Shown in pieces: positions 1 to 9,146 of a DNA stretch of 64,000 bases (position 1 is the first letter of the stretch; each line of letters begins with the position of its first letter). Under the pieces are notes generated by a model. That model had not been told where the DNA came from. It was given only the letters and a program-made list of their open reading frames with translations, and did not search any database. The stretch comes from Nocardioides sp. cx-173. GTDB lineage: Bacteria; Actinomycetota; Actinomycetes; Propionibacteriales; Nocardioidaceae. The translations under genes were made by a program, and so were the position numbers. The stretch covers positions 2,792,501-2,856,500 of the forward strand of contig NZ_CP088262.1 in assembly GCF_021117365.1 (NCBI RefSeq), read 5' to 3'.

Positions 1-112
1 TACTCACCCGTTCGCCGCTCGTGTACCCCCGAAAGGGCCTTACCGCTCGACTTGCATGTGTTAAGCACGCCGCCAGCGTTCGTCCTGAGCCAGGATCAAA
101 CTCTCCGTAGAA
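1..112 (-). rRNA. rrs: 16S ribosomal RNA, 5' end only
   Basis: The reverse complement carries the universal 16S start AGAGTTTGATCCTGGCTCAG (positions 104 to 85), then the conserved GACGAACGCTGGCGGCGTGC stretch typical of Actinobacteria. Only the first ~112 nt lie in the window; the gene runs off the left edge. The 5' end is set by analogy with E. coli, about 8 nt before AGAGTTTG. Confidence 0.97.
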
Positions 113-230
113 AATTCAAACCCGACAAAAAACAAACCCTGACAAATAATTGCCAGAATCATTGATTGCCGAAAAAACAACCCAACACCCAAAAGATGAG
201 GGGCATACAAACTAATTCATCGACTATGAC

Positions 231-248
231 ACACTGTTGAGTTCTCAA
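231..248 (-). promoter_or_regulatory. boxA antitermination motif of the rRNA leader
   Basis: On the minus strand this reads TTGAGAACTCAACAGTGT, the form seen in actinobacterial rRNA leaders. BoxA in the transcript is bound by NusB/NusE, which makes RNA polymerase resistant to Rho. It lies about 120 nt upstream of the 16S start. Confidence 0.75.
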
Positions 249-451
249 GTATCAGACGCACACCTGACACGACCCGGTGAGGGCTAGCCTGGGGCTGCTG
301 GTCATACTGTCTCCGCACACATCTGCTGCCGGGATCCGACTGCGACCTGAGCCGCACTCGTTCCACCCGTGAGAGTGTCCAGAGGATGGTCACCGGGGCC
401 GGAAGCCCGACCTCTCGGTCTTGCTTCCCGCCGCACCTGGCGACATCCAGA

Positions 452-481
452 ACATTAGAGGACTCCTGCCGGGTTGCACAA
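452..481 (-). promoter_or_regulatory. candidate rRNA promoter
   Basis: Minus strand: a TTGTGC -35 (481-476), an 18-bp spacer and a TAATGT -10 (457-452), followed by about 340 nt of leader. Two of three key -35 bases and the TANNNT -10 fit a primary-sigma promoter. Other promoters in the leader are possible. Confidence 0.5.
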
Positions 482-524
482 ATCGGGTGGGGGTGACCCG
501 GGCCACAGATGGCGTTTCCGCAGG

Positions 525-1586
525 TCAGAGGGGGTGTGAGGGCTCTGGCGCGGTCAGGTCGCGGGTGTCGGCGACCGTTCGGCACCCGGCCAGCCGCATC
601 GCCTCGAGCGTCTGGTCCCGCAACACAGCGTTCATCCGGACGACATCCGGCCGCCCGCCCACGAGCGCATAGAGCGGCAGCCGCCCGAGGAAGACCCCGT
701 CGGCGCCCAGGGCCAGGGCGGTGACGACGTCCGCGCCAGAGCGCACTCCCCCGTCGACGTACACCTGTGCCCGGTGCCCGACGGCCGCGCGGACGCCGGC
801 CAGCGCCGCGGCCGTGTCGGCGGCACGGTCGAGCTGGCGCCCGCCGTGGTTGGACACCCAGATCCCCTGGGCCCCCGCGTCCACACAGCGCTGGGCGTCG
901 TCCCCGCGGAGCACGCCCTTGACCACGACCGGGAGACCAGTGCGCCGCGCGAGCCAGTCCAGGTCGTCGGGTCCGAGGTCCATCGCCTTCTCGGAGCCGG
1001 GCCTAGCGTCGTAGCCCGCGCCGAAGTTGACCCGGACCAGAGCCGGATCGACCACGTCCCAGACCGAGCGGTCCGCGATGTGCTTCGTCGCGACGACGGG
1101 GGTGTCCACCGTGAGCACGACCGCGGCGGCACCGGCCGCCACTGCACTGTCGAGCAGCGGTCCGGCCAGGGCCCGGTCGGCCGGCACGTAGGCCTGCAGC
1201 CACCACGTCACCCCGGTCGCGCCGATGTCGGCGAAGGGAGTGCCCGCGTTGCTGGAGACCACCATCAGGCCCCCCACCGCGGCCGTGGCTCGCGCGACGG
1301 CCAGCTCGCCGTCGGGGTGGACCGCGCGCTGCAGGGTCGTCGGGGCGACGCCCCAGGGCACGTCGAGCGGCGTGCCAAGCAGCTCGACCCCCAGTCGTAC
1401 GTCGGTCACGTCGCGCAGGACGTGCGGGTACAGCGGGACCTCCGCCCACGAGCCGACGGCGCGGGCGGCGCTCCGCCCCTCACGCGCCCCCTGGGCGACG
1501 TACTCGAACACCGGCGGCGGCAGCCGCTCACTGGCCCGCCCCTCGAGAGAGGCCAGCCAGCGTGCGTCGTCGGCCGCCCGGGTCAC
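525..1586 (-). CDS. alpha-hydroxy-acid oxidizing protein (FMN-dependent, lactate oxidase/monooxygenase type)
   Basis: A TIM-barrel flavoprotein of 353 residues in the lactate dehydrogenase/glycolate oxidase family, which oxidises 2-hydroxy acids to 2-oxo acids using FMN. Visible signatures are the FMN-contacting VVKGVL strand and the active-site segment SNHGGRQLD, with the catalytic His and substrate-binding Arg, then YVDGGVRSG and GADGVFLGR at the phosphate end of FMN. The start is a GTG at 1586 whose GTGA overlaps the tyrS stop, so the two are translationally coupled. Length fits lactate 2-monooxygenase or L-lactate oxidase relatives; substrate is inferred only from family. Confidence 0.85.
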   Translation of the reverse strand: MTRAADDARWLASLEGRASERLPPPVFEYVAQGAREGRSAARAVGSWAEVPLYPHVLRDVTDVRLGVELLGTPLDVPWGVAPTTLQRAVHPDGELAVARATAAVGGLMVVSSNAGTPFADIGATGVTWWLQAYVPADRALAGPLLDSAVAAGAAAVVLTVDTPVVATKHIADRSVWDVVDPALVRVNFGAGYDARPGSEKAMDLGPDDLDWLARRTGLPVVVKGVLRGDDAQRCVDAGAQGIWVSNHGGRQLDRAADTAAALAGVRAAVGHRAQVYVDGGVRSGADVVTALALGADGVFLGRLPLYALVGGRPDVVRMNAVLRDQTLEAMRLAGCRTVADTRDLTAPEPSHPL

Positions 1587-2851
1587 CGCACCTCGACGCC
1601 GGCGAACTTCTTCTTGCCGCGCCGCAGGACCAGCCAGCCCTCGACCAGGTCCGCGGTGGTGGGCCGCGCCTCCGGGTCCTCGACCCGCTGGTTGTTGAGG
1701 TAGGCGCCGCCCTCGGTGATCGTGCGGCGCGCCTCGCCCTTGCTCTTCGCGAGCCCGGTCTCGACCAGCAGGTCGACGACCGACGGGAGCTCGCCACCGG
1801 CCGGCACCTCGATCGCGCCGGCCTCGCGCAGCGCCGCCCCGAGCGTGGCGCCGCTGAGCCCGGTCAGCTCACCGCCGCCGAAGAGCGCGGCCGCTGCCGC
1901 CTTGGCCTGCTCGGTCTCCTGGGCGCCGTGCACCAGCGTGGTGACCTCGTCGGCCAGCACGCGCTGGCCCTCACGCAGGAACGGCTTCTCGGCGTGCCGC
2001 GCCTCGAGCGCCTCGATCTCCTCGCGCGGCAGGAAGGTGAACACCCGCAGCAGCTCGCCGATCTTGGCGTCATCGGCGTTGAGCCAGAACTGGTGGAAGG
2101 CGTAGGGCGAGAGCATCTCCGGGTCCAGCCACAGCGCACCGCCGTCGGTCTTGCCGTACTTGGTCCCGTCGGCCTTCGTCATCAGCGGGGTCGCGATGGC
2201 GTGCACCTTCGTGCCCAGCGTGCGGCGGATGAGCTCCACGCCCGCGGTGAGGTTGCCCCACTGGTCGGACCCGCCGAACTGCAGCGTGACCCCGTGCTGG
2301 CGGTGCAGCTCGAGGTAGTCCATCGACTGCAGCAGCACGTAGCTGAACTCGGTGTAGCTGATGCCCGACTCCAGGCGGCTTCTCACCACGTCGCGCGCCA
2401 GCATCCGGTTGACCGGGAAGTGCTTGCCGATGTCGCGCAGGAAGTCGATCGTCGACAGCCCGGCGGTCCAGTCCAGGTTGTTGACCATCGTGGCGGCGTT
2501 CGCGCCCTCGAACGACAGGAACGGCTCGATCTGACCCCGCACGCGGCCCACCCAGTCCTGGACGGTCTCCGCGGTGTTCATGACCCTCTCCCCCGCCTCC
2601 TTGGGATCCCCGATCATCCCGGTGGCGCCGCCCACGAGGGCGTACGGCGTGTGCCCGGCCGCCTGCAGCCGCTTGGCCGTGAGGATCTGTACGAGATGAC
2701 CCATGTGCAGGCTCGGCGCGGTGGGGTCGAAGCCGACGTAGAACCGCACGCTCCCCGCGCCGAGGGCCTCGCGCAGCGCGTCGAGGTCCGTCGAGTGGGC
2801 GATGAGGCCGCGCCACTCGAGGTCGTCGAGGAGGGTGGGGTCGAGGGTCAC
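1583..2851 (-). CDS. tyrS: tyrosyl-tRNA synthetase
   Basis: A class I aminoacyl-tRNA synthetase of 422 residues that charges tRNA-Tyr. It has the HIGH-type motif in PSLHMGHL, the tyrosine-site segment QFGGSDQWGNLTAG, the KMSKS-type loop DGTKYGKT, and a C-terminal S4 RNA-binding domain (SVVDLLVETGLAKSKGEAR onward). I chose the GTG at 2851 (protein VTLDPTLLDDLEWRGL) because it matches the usual TyrS N-terminus; the frame stays open upstream to 2986 without family-like sequence. It precedes and overlaps the hydroxy-acid oxidase gene by 4 bp. Confidence 0.95.
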   Translation of the reverse strand: MTLDPTLLDDLEWRGLIAHSTDLDALREALGAGSVRFYVGFDPTAPSLHMGHLVQILTAKRLQAAGHTPYALVGGATGMIGDPKEAGERVMNTAETVQDWVGRVRGQIEPFLSFEGANAATMVNNLDWTAGLSTIDFLRDIGKHFPVNRMLARDVVRSRLESGISYTEFSYVLLQSMDYLELHRQHGVTLQFGGSDQWGNLTAGVELIRRTLGTKVHAIATPLMTKADGTKYGKTDGGALWLDPEMLSPYAFHQFWLNADDAKIGELLRVFTFLPREEIEALEARHAEKPFLREGQRVLADEVTTLVHGAQETEQAKAAAAALFGGGELTGLSGATLGAALREAGAIEVPAGGELPSVVDLLVETGLAKSKGEARRTITEGGAYLNNQRVEDPEARPTTADLVEGWLVLRRGKKKFAGVEVR

Positions 2852-2964
2852 GATCGGCCTTTCGTCGTCGGGAGGGCCTCGGGGGCCTTTCCCCCAGCCT
2901 GCCGCATCGCCTTCCGCACCGCCCAGCGGGTTACTGACTACCCTTGCGGTCGGGAGGAGGACGT

Positions 2965-4353
2965 GTGATCGCAGGAAGGTACTCACTCGACCGCGAAATC
3001 GGGCGAGGCGGCATGGGCGCGGTGTGGCTCGGACGCGATGAGGTCCTCGGTCGACCCGTCGCGCTCAAACGCATCGGGATGATGCCCGGCGGCAGCAGCC
3101 CCGACCTCCTTCGCGCCGAGCGGGAGGCCAGGCTGGCGGCCCGGCTCAACCACCCGCACGTGGTCGCGGTGTTCGACCTCGTGGACGAGGGCGACGCCCA
3201 ATGGCTGGTGATGGAGTACGTCGAGGGGCGCACCCTCGCCGAGCTCGTCCGCGCCGAGGGCCCCCTTCCCGTCGACCGGGCCGCGCAGATCGTGGTGCAG
3301 GCCGCGGAGGCGCTGGCCGCCGCCCACACCGCGGGGATCGTCCACCGCGACGTCAAGCCGTCCAACATCCTGGTGACACCCGAGGGGCAGGTGAAGCTGT
3401 CCGACTTCGGCATCGCCCGCGCCGAGGCCGACGCGTCGCTCACCCAGACCGGGCTGGTCACCGGCTCGCCCGCCTACATCTCCCCCGAGGTCGCGTCCGG
3501 GCGGCAGGCCACCGACCTCAGCGACGTGTGGTCGCTGGGCGCCACGCTCTACCACGCCCTCGCGGGGCGACCGCCGTACGACATCGGCGACAACGTGATC
3601 GGCGGCCTCTACCGGATCGTCCACGAGGACCCGCCGCGCCTGAGCAACGCCGGCTGGCTCACCCCGCTGCTGGAGTCGAGCATGACCGTGGATCCGCAGG
3701 GGCGCTGGTCGATGCAGCAGGTCGTGGAGTTCCTGCGCGCGGGACCGACCGCGACCGCGCCCCGGCCGGTCGGCCGGCGTCGCGCCCTCGCTACCGACGG
3801 CCCACCGGACGTGGCGCCGTCGACCCAGGTCATGTCGGCCGTCCTCCCCCGCCCGACCGACGACGCCGGGACCCGACCGGCACGCCGCCAGCGCCGGATG
3901 CTGCCGGCCGTGGCCGCAGTGGCGGTGCTGGTCCTGGCGACGGTCATCGCGCTCCTGGCCGGGCTCAACCGCGGTGACGACCCGCCCGCCGACCGGGGCA
4001 CCGCCGGCGATACCCCGTCGACCACGAGCGAGCCGCCCCAGAAGCAGGTCACCGCCGCAGGGATGGAGGAGTTCGGCCGCAGCTATCCGGCCATCGCGAG
4101 CTCCGACCCGGGGGCCGGCTTCGAGCTGCTCACGCCCGACTACCAGGCCAGGAGCGACCAGTACGAGGAGGTCTGGAGCGGGATCCAGGATCCCCAGGTC
4201 GACGACGTCCGCGCCGACCCGAAGCAGATGACGGTCACCTACACCTACCGCTACGAGCGCAACGGGAACCCGATCACCGAGGAGGTGACGCTCACCTTGG
4301 TGGGCACCGACGGCGAGTACAAGATCGCCGACGCCACCTCGCGGAGGCTCTGA
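2965..4353 (+). CDS. membrane-anchored serine/threonine protein kinase
   Basis: A PknB-like Hanks-type kinase of 462 residues. Kinase landmarks run in order: glycine loop GRGGMG, VALKRI lysine (about K35), HRDVKPSNIL catalytic loop, DFG, the APE-equivalent SPE, and DVWSLG. After about 60 linker residues comes one transmembrane helix (MLPAVAAVAVLVLATVIALL), then about 115 extracytoplasmic residues with no PASTA repeats; that outer domain is unrecognised. The GTG at 2965 is chosen because a strong GGGAGGAGG sits 4 nt upstream; a TTG at 2944 is possible. The stop codon touches the next gene's start, so the two kinases are probably co-translated. Confidence 0.9.
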   Translation: MIAGRYSLDREIGRGGMGAVWLGRDEVLGRPVALKRIGMMPGGSSPDLLRAEREARLAARLNHPHVVAVFDLVDEGDAQWLVMEYVEGRTLAELVRAEGPLPVDRAAQIVVQAAEALAAAHTAGIVHRDVKPSNILVTPEGQVKLSDFGIARAEADASLTQTGLVTGSPAYISPEVASGRQATDLSDVWSLGATLYHALAGRPPYDIGDNVIGGLYRIVHEDPPRLSNAGWLTPLLESSMTVDPQGRWSMQQVVEFLRAGPTATAPRPVGRRRALATDGPPDVAPSTQVMSAVLPRPTDDAGTRPARRQRRMLPAVAAVAVLVLATVIALLAGLNRGDDPPADRGTAGDTPSTTSEPPQKQVTAAGMEEFGRSYPAIASSDPGAGFELLTPDYQARSDQYEEVWSGIQDPQVDDVRADPKQMTVTYTYRYERNGNPITEEVTLTLVGTDGEYKIADATSRRL

Positions 4354-7152
4354 GTGGACCCCGAGCTCTACCGCGACATCGTCGAGACCTCCCCCGACGG
4401 CATCTGGGTGTTCGACCTGGACGGGCGCACGATCTACGCCAACGCCGCGCTGGCCACGCTGTACGGCGTCACGCGCCGGGAGTTCATGCAGATGAGCGTG
4501 GCCGACACGCTGGACGACGAGGGTCGCCGGCACTTCGCCGACCACCTCGCGGCACTGCGGCGCGGAGAGCTCAACGACGGACCGGTCGAGGGCCGGTTCC
4601 TCGCCAAGGACGGCTCGCGCCCCTGGATCGAGGTGCTGGAGAGCGGGCTCTACGGCCCTGGCGGCGAGCTGACCGCCGTACTGCACCGGGTCTCGGACGT
4701 GAGCGAGCGCCGGCACGCGCTCGAGGAGCTCAGGTCGAGCCGCGTCCGGCTCGACGAGGCACACCGCATCGCCCGGATCGGCAGCTGGGAGTGGGACTAC
4801 GACCGCTCCCAGATCACCGGGTCGACCGGCCTGGAGGAGATCTACGGGTGGACGCCCGAGGAGGAGCCGCGTGACTTCGAGGAGTTCCTCGAGCGGGTGC
4901 ACGAGGAGGACCGGCCCCAGGTGATGGAGGCCGTCGCCTCGGCGGGCGACACCGACAGCTTCGTCTGGGTGGCGAGGGTCCAGGGGCCCGACCGGTGGGT
5001 GTGGACCCGTGGCCGCGGGCTCGTCCGCCGCGACGCCGACGGCAAGGCCATCGGCCTGTCCGGCACGCACCAGGACATCACCGAGGTCAAGGAGGCGGAG
5101 CTGGCGCTCGTCGACCAGGTGAACCAGAACGCCCTGATGCAGGCCGTCGCCAGCGCCGCGAACGAGGCGCACACGCTGCACGACGTGCTGGTCCAGGCCA
5201 AGGACCTGGTGCTGCTGCACGACGACTGGCGTCGCGGGCGGGCCTTCCGGGTCATCGACGACGGGGCCGGGATCGAGCCGATCCACCTCAGCGAGGCCGA
5301 CCGTCTGGAGGACCTGGAGACCCCCGAGGACACCGCCCTGGAGCTCGCGCTCGCCACCGAGGCGATGCACCGCCGCGCGACCGTGTGGAGCGAGGACCGG
5401 CTGACGATCGCGTTCACCGTCGCGCACGCCGGCACCCTGCACGCGGTCCTGACGATCATGTCCGACCCGCCGCTCTACCGCCACGACATGATCCAGCAGA
5501 TGGTGGAGGCGGTCGCCGTCCAGATCGCCCGCGTGTCCGAGCGGGAGGAGGCCCAGCGCGTGGTCGCCGACGCACGGGACGCGGCGATGGCGGCTTCTCG
5601 TCAGAAGTCGGAGTTCCTGGCCACGATGAGCCACGAGATCCGCACCCCCCTCAACGGCGTCATCGGGCTCAGCGACCTGCTGCGGCGTACCCGCCTGGAC
5701 GAGGAGCAGCAGCGCCTGGCGGCCGGTGTGCACGTGGCCAGCCGCGCCCTGCTGAGCGTGATCAACGACGTGCTCGACTTCTCCAAGATCGAGGCCGGCC
5801 GGCTGGAGCTCGAGCAGGTCGACTTCGAGGTGCGCCCGCTGCTGGAGCAGGTGGAGAGCGTGCTCGGCGACTCCGCCGCCAGCAAGGGGATCCTGGTCGA
5901 CGTCCGGTGCGATCCCTCGGTGCCGCTCTCGCTGTGCGGCGACCCGACCCGGCTGGCCCAGGTGCTCGCGAACCTGCTCTCCAACGCGGTGAAGTTCACC
6001 GACGCCGGCTCGGTCACGGCGCTCGCCACCGCCCGCATCCAAGGCGACCGCACGGAGCTGTGCGTCGAGGTGCGCGACACCGGCATCGGCGTCGCCCCGG
6101 CGACGGTGCCCGCCCTGTTCGCGCCGTTCACCCAGGCCGACTCCTCGACGACGCGGCTCTACGGCGGCACCGGTCTCGGCCTGGCGATCTCGAAGGAGAT
6201 CGTCGAGGCCTTCGGCGGCCACATCTCCTACGCTCCCAACCTGCCGCGGGGCAGTGTCTTCACCTTCACGGCCTGGCTCAGCAACGTGCTCCGGGGCACG
6301 CCGGAGACGAGCACGCCGGTGGGCGAGCCGGCGCCGGCCGTCGCCAGCCCCCATGGCCGGCGGATCCTGGTGGTCGAGGACAACCTGGTCAACCAGATGG
6401 TCGCGGCCGGCCTGCTGGAGGCATTGGGCTATGCGGTCGAGGTCGCCGGGGACGGCGTCGCGGCGCTCGAGGTGCTCGCCGATCAGGACTTCGACGCGGT
6501 GCTGATGGACGTGCAGATGCCGAAGCTGGACGGGTACGCCGCCACGCGGGCCCTGCGCGCCCGCGAGGGCGAGCGCCGTACTCCCGTCATCGCGATGACC
6601 GCCGCCGCGATCGACGGCGAGCGCGAGCGCTGCCTGGAGGCCGGCATGGACGACTTCCTCACCAAGCCGGTCGACCCGGCCGCTCTCGGCCGGACCCTGA
6701 CGCGCTGGACGGGCGCGCTGCCACCGGGCGGCCGCGCCGTGGGTGATGATGAGCCTGTGCTGCCTCCCACCTCTCCCATCGACGGGCTCGACGTCGAACG
6801 GCTCGACATGCTGCGCGACCTCGACGTCGGCAACACCGACTACCTGGACCGAGCGATCAGCAACTTCACCGCCAGGTCGGCCGCCGCGGTCGAGACCATC
6901 CGCGGCCACATCCTCGAGGGCGACGCCGACCTCATGCGGCAAGCGGCGCACAAGCTGGCCGGCAGCGCGCTGAACCTCGGCGTAGAGCGCTCGGCGGCCG
7001 CCGCGCGGCAGCTCGAGTGGCTGGGTGACTCGGGCACCACCGACGGCGCGCTCGACCTCGTGCCCGCCCTCGAGCGAGCGCTCGAGGAGGGCCGGGCCCT
7101 GCTGCGCGCCTACCAGGACAGCTACGGCGGTCCCGGCGCTCATCCGGTCTAG
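4354..7152 (+). CDS. hybrid sensor histidine kinase / response regulator with Hpt domain
   Basis: A soluble 932-residue phosphorelay protein. Two N-terminal PAS domains (about 1-120 and 130-250) lead to a GAF-like region (about 255-400), then HisKA with SHEIRTPLNG (phospho-His about 427) and HATPase_c with N, DTGIGV and GGTGLGL boxes. These are followed by a receiver domain (VVEDNLVNQ, phospho-Asp about 719 in LMDVQMPKLDG, Lys in FLTKPVD) and a C-terminal Hpt with AAHKLAGSALNLG (His about 866). All four relay modules look intact and no membrane segment is seen, so it probably senses a cytoplasmic ligand or redox state. It starts at a GTG directly after the Ser/Thr kinase stop. No separate output regulator is nearby. 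Confidence 0.92.
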   Translation: MDPELYRDIVETSPDGIWVFDLDGRTIYANAALATLYGVTRREFMQMSVADTLDDEGRRHFADHLAALRRGELNDGPVEGRFLAKDGSRPWIEVLESGLYGPGGELTAVLHRVSDVSERRHALEELRSSRVRLDEAHRIARIGSWEWDYDRSQITGSTGLEEIYGWTPEEEPRDFEEFLERVHEEDRPQVMEAVASAGDTDSFVWVARVQGPDRWVWTRGRGLVRRDADGKAIGLSGTHQDITEVKEAELALVDQVNQNALMQAVASAANEAHTLHDVLVQAKDLVLLHDDWRRGRAFRVIDDGAGIEPIHLSEADRLEDLETPEDTALELALATEAMHRRATVWSEDRLTIAFTVAHAGTLHAVLTIMSDPPLYRHDMIQQMVEAVAVQIARVSEREEAQRVVADARDAAMAASRQKSEFLATMSHEIRTPLNGVIGLSDLLRRTRLDEEQQRLAAGVHVASRALLSVINDVLDFSKIEAGRLELEQVDFEVRPLLEQVESVLGDSAASKGILVDVRCDPSVPLSLCGDPTRLAQVLANLLSNAVKFTDAGSVTALATARIQGDRTELCVEVRDTGIGVAPATVPALFAPFTQADSSTTRLYGGTGLGLAISKEIVEAFGGHISYAPNLPRGSVFTFTAWLSNVLRGTPETSTPVGEPAPAVASPHGRRILVVEDNLVNQMVAAGLLEALGYAVEVAGDGVAALEVLADQDFDAVLMDVQMPKLDGYAATRALRAREGERRTPVIAMTAAAIDGERERCLEAGMDDFLTKPVDPAALGRTLTRWTGALPPGGRAVGDDEPVLPPTSPIDGLDVERLDMLRDLDVGNTDYLDRAISNFTARSAAAVETIRGHILEGDADLMRQAAHKLAGSALNLGVERSAAAARQLEWLGDSGTTDGALDLVPALERALEEGRALLRAYQDSYGGPGAHPV

Positions 7153-7208
7153 GGTGTCCGCAGCCGGCCCGCACCGGGGGCTCGGGACACGAGGCTCAGG
7201 AGATCGTC

Positions 7209-7412
7209 ATGAAGGGCTTGATCGGCATCATCGTCATCGTCTGGCTGGTCATCGGCGCGGCCGCCGCGTTCCAGCGCGGCTACTTCGGCGACGACCGCGA
7301 CGTCAACTGCAAGACGTTCGGGGACACCGCCCTCACCGTGGTCGCGGGCCCGCTCAACTACATGGGCGTCAACCCGAAGGTCGACTGCAAGACCCCGCAG
7401 CCCTCGAAGTAG
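7209..7412 (+). CDS. small single-pass membrane protein of unknown function
   Basis: A 67-residue protein with AGGAG 6 nt before its ATG. Residues about 3-20 (GLIGIIVIVWLVIGAAAAF) form one hydrophobic helix, or an uncleaved signal anchor. The outer part carries two NCK/DCK-type cysteines (VNCKTF and VDCKTP) that could form a disulfide. It follows the hybrid kinase by 56 bp in the same direction. I do not recognise a family. Confidence 0.7.
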   Translation: MKGLIGIIVIVWLVIGAAAAFQRGYFGDDRDVNCKTFGDTALTVVAGPLNYMGVNPKVDCKTPQPSK

Positions 7413-7415
7413 GGC

Positions 7416-8234
7416 TCAGGATCCGGCCGGTGGGCCCGGGCGCAGAGGCACTGCCTCGCCCCGTCGCACCGGCCGGATCTGAGTCGGCAGGCCGCGGGTC
7501 CGGCAGGCGTCGAGGAAGTCCGGGAGCGGCGAGCGGAAGACCGTGTAGTCGTCGTGGTGGACGGGGACCGTCACCGCGGGCGCGAGCAGCTCGACCAGGT
7601 CGGCGCCCTGCTCGCCGTCCATCGTGACCAGGAGCCCCAGCACCCGGGTGCCACCGAGGTGCACGACGGCGGCATCGATCGGACCGGTGCGGTCGGTGAC
7701 GTCCCTCAGCCACGGGCGGAAGAGCGTGTCCCCCGTGATGTAGACGCGAAACGGCGGGCCGCCGCCCTGGTCGAGCTCGAGCACCGTCCCCATGACCGGG
7801 GGCAGGATCCGGCTGGCGACGGCCGGCGCATGCGTGCCCGGGACCGAGGTCACGCGGAGCCGCCACCCGACCTCCTGGAGCTCGACGGTCTCCCAGGTGC
7901 TCATCCCGTGCGCGCCCGCGAAGCCCCACGTGCCCAGGCGGCGGCCGGCCTCGGGCGTCGTGAGGATCGGCAGGTCCCGGTCGAGCTCGCGGCGCGCGAT
8001 GCGGTCGAAGTGGTCGCCGTGCAGGTGTGAGAGCAGGACCGCGTCCAGGTGGGGCAGCTGGGCCGGCTGCAGCGACGGCTCGGTGAGCCGCTTGGAGAAC
8101 AGGCCCTTGCCGAGGTAGGCCCGCTGTCCTCGATGCAGGAAGTTCGGGTCGGTCAGCAGCGTGAACGGACCCAGCCGCAGCACGGTCGTGGCCGTCCCGA
8201 CGAACTCCAACGAGAGCGGCGTCTCGTCCGACAT
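7416..8234 (-). CDS. MBL-fold metal-dependent hydrolase
   Basis: A 272-residue metallo-beta-lactamase-fold protein of the UlaG/NAPE-PLD-like group. The metal motif is HLHGDHFD, with further ligands expected at the H of GTHAPA, the D of YITGDTLF and VPVHHDDY near the C-terminus. A GAGGAGG ribosome site lies just upstream of the ATG at 8234. The natural substrate cannot be told from sequence; this group includes lactonases and phosphodiesterases. It converges with the small membrane gene (3 bp between stops). Confidence 0.85.
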   Translation of the reverse strand: MSDETPLSLEFVGTATTVLRLGPFTLLTDPNFLHRGQRAYLGKGLFSKRLTEPSLQPAQLPHLDAVLLSHLHGDHFDRIARRELDRDLPILTTPEAGRRLGTWGFAGAHGMSTWETVELQEVGWRLRVTSVPGTHAPAVASRILPPVMGTVLELDQGGGPPFRVYITGDTLFRPWLRDVTDRTGPIDAAVVHLGGTRVLGLLVTMDGEQGADLVELLAPAVTVPVHHDDYTVFRSPLPDFLDACRTRGLPTQIRPVRRGEAVPLRPGPPAGS

Positions 8235-8326
8235 GGTGGCTCCTCCTCGGCAGGGGCTGCTGGGTGCCCCTCCCGCGGCACCGGCAAACCCGGCATGGGG
8301 CGCCGGAGCCCGGGTACAGGACGGAC

Positions 8327-9145
8327 ATGGCGGGTCGAGTGCGGGTCGGCATCTCCGGTTGGACCTACCCCGGCTGGCGCGGCGACTTCTACCCGCGTGG
8401 CCTGGTGCAGCGCCGGGAGCTGGAGTACGCCGCCGCGCAGATGAGCTCCATCGAGATCAACGGGTCGTTCTACTCGCTGCAGCGCCCGACGTCGTACGCC
8501 GCCTGGCGCGACCAGACGCCGGACGACTTCGTGTTCGCCGTCAAGGGCGGGCGCTACATCACGCACATGAAGAAGCTGCGCGACGTCGAGGCGCCCCTCG
8601 CCAACTTCTTCGCCTCCGGCGTGCTCGCGCTGGGGCCCAAGCTCGGCCCGCTGCTGTGGCAACTGCCGGAGAACCTGCCGTTCGACGCCGAGCGACTCGC
8701 GGGGTTCTTCGCGCAGCTCCCGAGGACCACGATTGAGGCGGCGGCGCTGGCCGCGGCCCACGACGACAAGGTGCCCGAGGACCGCGCGCTGACGACGGTC
8801 GACGCCGACCGGCCGCTGCGCCACGCGCTGGAGTTCCGCAGCGCGACGTACTGCACCCCCGAGGCGTTCGCGCTGATGCGCGAGCACGACGTGGCCTGCG
8901 TGGTCGCGGACACCGCCGGCCGCTGGCCGCACGCCGAGGAGCGCACCAGCGACCACCGCTACGTCCGCCTGCACGGCGACACCGAGCTCTACGCCAGCGG
9001 CTACAGCGACGAGGCCCTCGACGCCTGGGCCGCGAAGTGCCGTCGCTGGGCGGGCGAGGGCGAGGACGTGTACGTCTACTTCGACAACGACGCGAAGGGA
9101 CACGCCCCGCACGACGCGGTGCGCCTGATCGAGCGGGTGACGTAG
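8327..9145 (+). CDS. DUF72 family protein
   Basis: A 272-residue DUF72 (YecE-like) TIM-barrel protein. Hallmarks are the start VGISGWTYPGWRGDFYP, the EINGSFY strand, KGGRYITHMKKLRD, the LLWQLPENLPFD segment and the YVYFDNDAKGHAPHDA C-terminus. The family has no established biochemical role. The ATG at 8327 begins the conserved MAGRVRVGISGW; a longer reading frame from 8264 adds residues without family similarity. It ends 1 bp from the convergent secreted hydrolase-like gene. Confidence 0.85.
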   Translation: MAGRVRVGISGWTYPGWRGDFYPRGLVQRRELEYAAAQMSSIEINGSFYSLQRPTSYAAWRDQTPDDFVFAVKGGRYITHMKKLRDVEAPLANFFASGVLALGPKLGPLLWQLPENLPFDAERLAGFFAQLPRTTIEAAALAAAHDDKVPEDRALTTVDADRPLRHALEFRSATYCTPEAFALMREHDVACVVADTAGRWPHAEERTSDHRYVRLHGDTELYASGYSDEALDAWAAKCRRWAGEGEDVYVYFDNDAKGHAPHDAVRLIERVT

Positions 9146-9146
9146 G

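Larger units (their letters stand above)
113..524 (-). promoter_or_regulatory. rRNA operon leader and upstream region
   Basis: This stretch between the 16S start and the hydroxy-acid oxidase gene has no convincing ORF. It is AT-richer near the 16S (113-240), as expected of an rRNA leader with processing sequences, and holds the boxA motif and the candidate promoter listed separately. I see no tRNA in it. Confidence 0.75.

Noticed and set aside
2983..7143. Very long minus-strand open frame across the two kinase genes
   Set aside because: Typical high-GC antisense open frame. The plus-strand genes have complete domain structure and the antisense protein has none.
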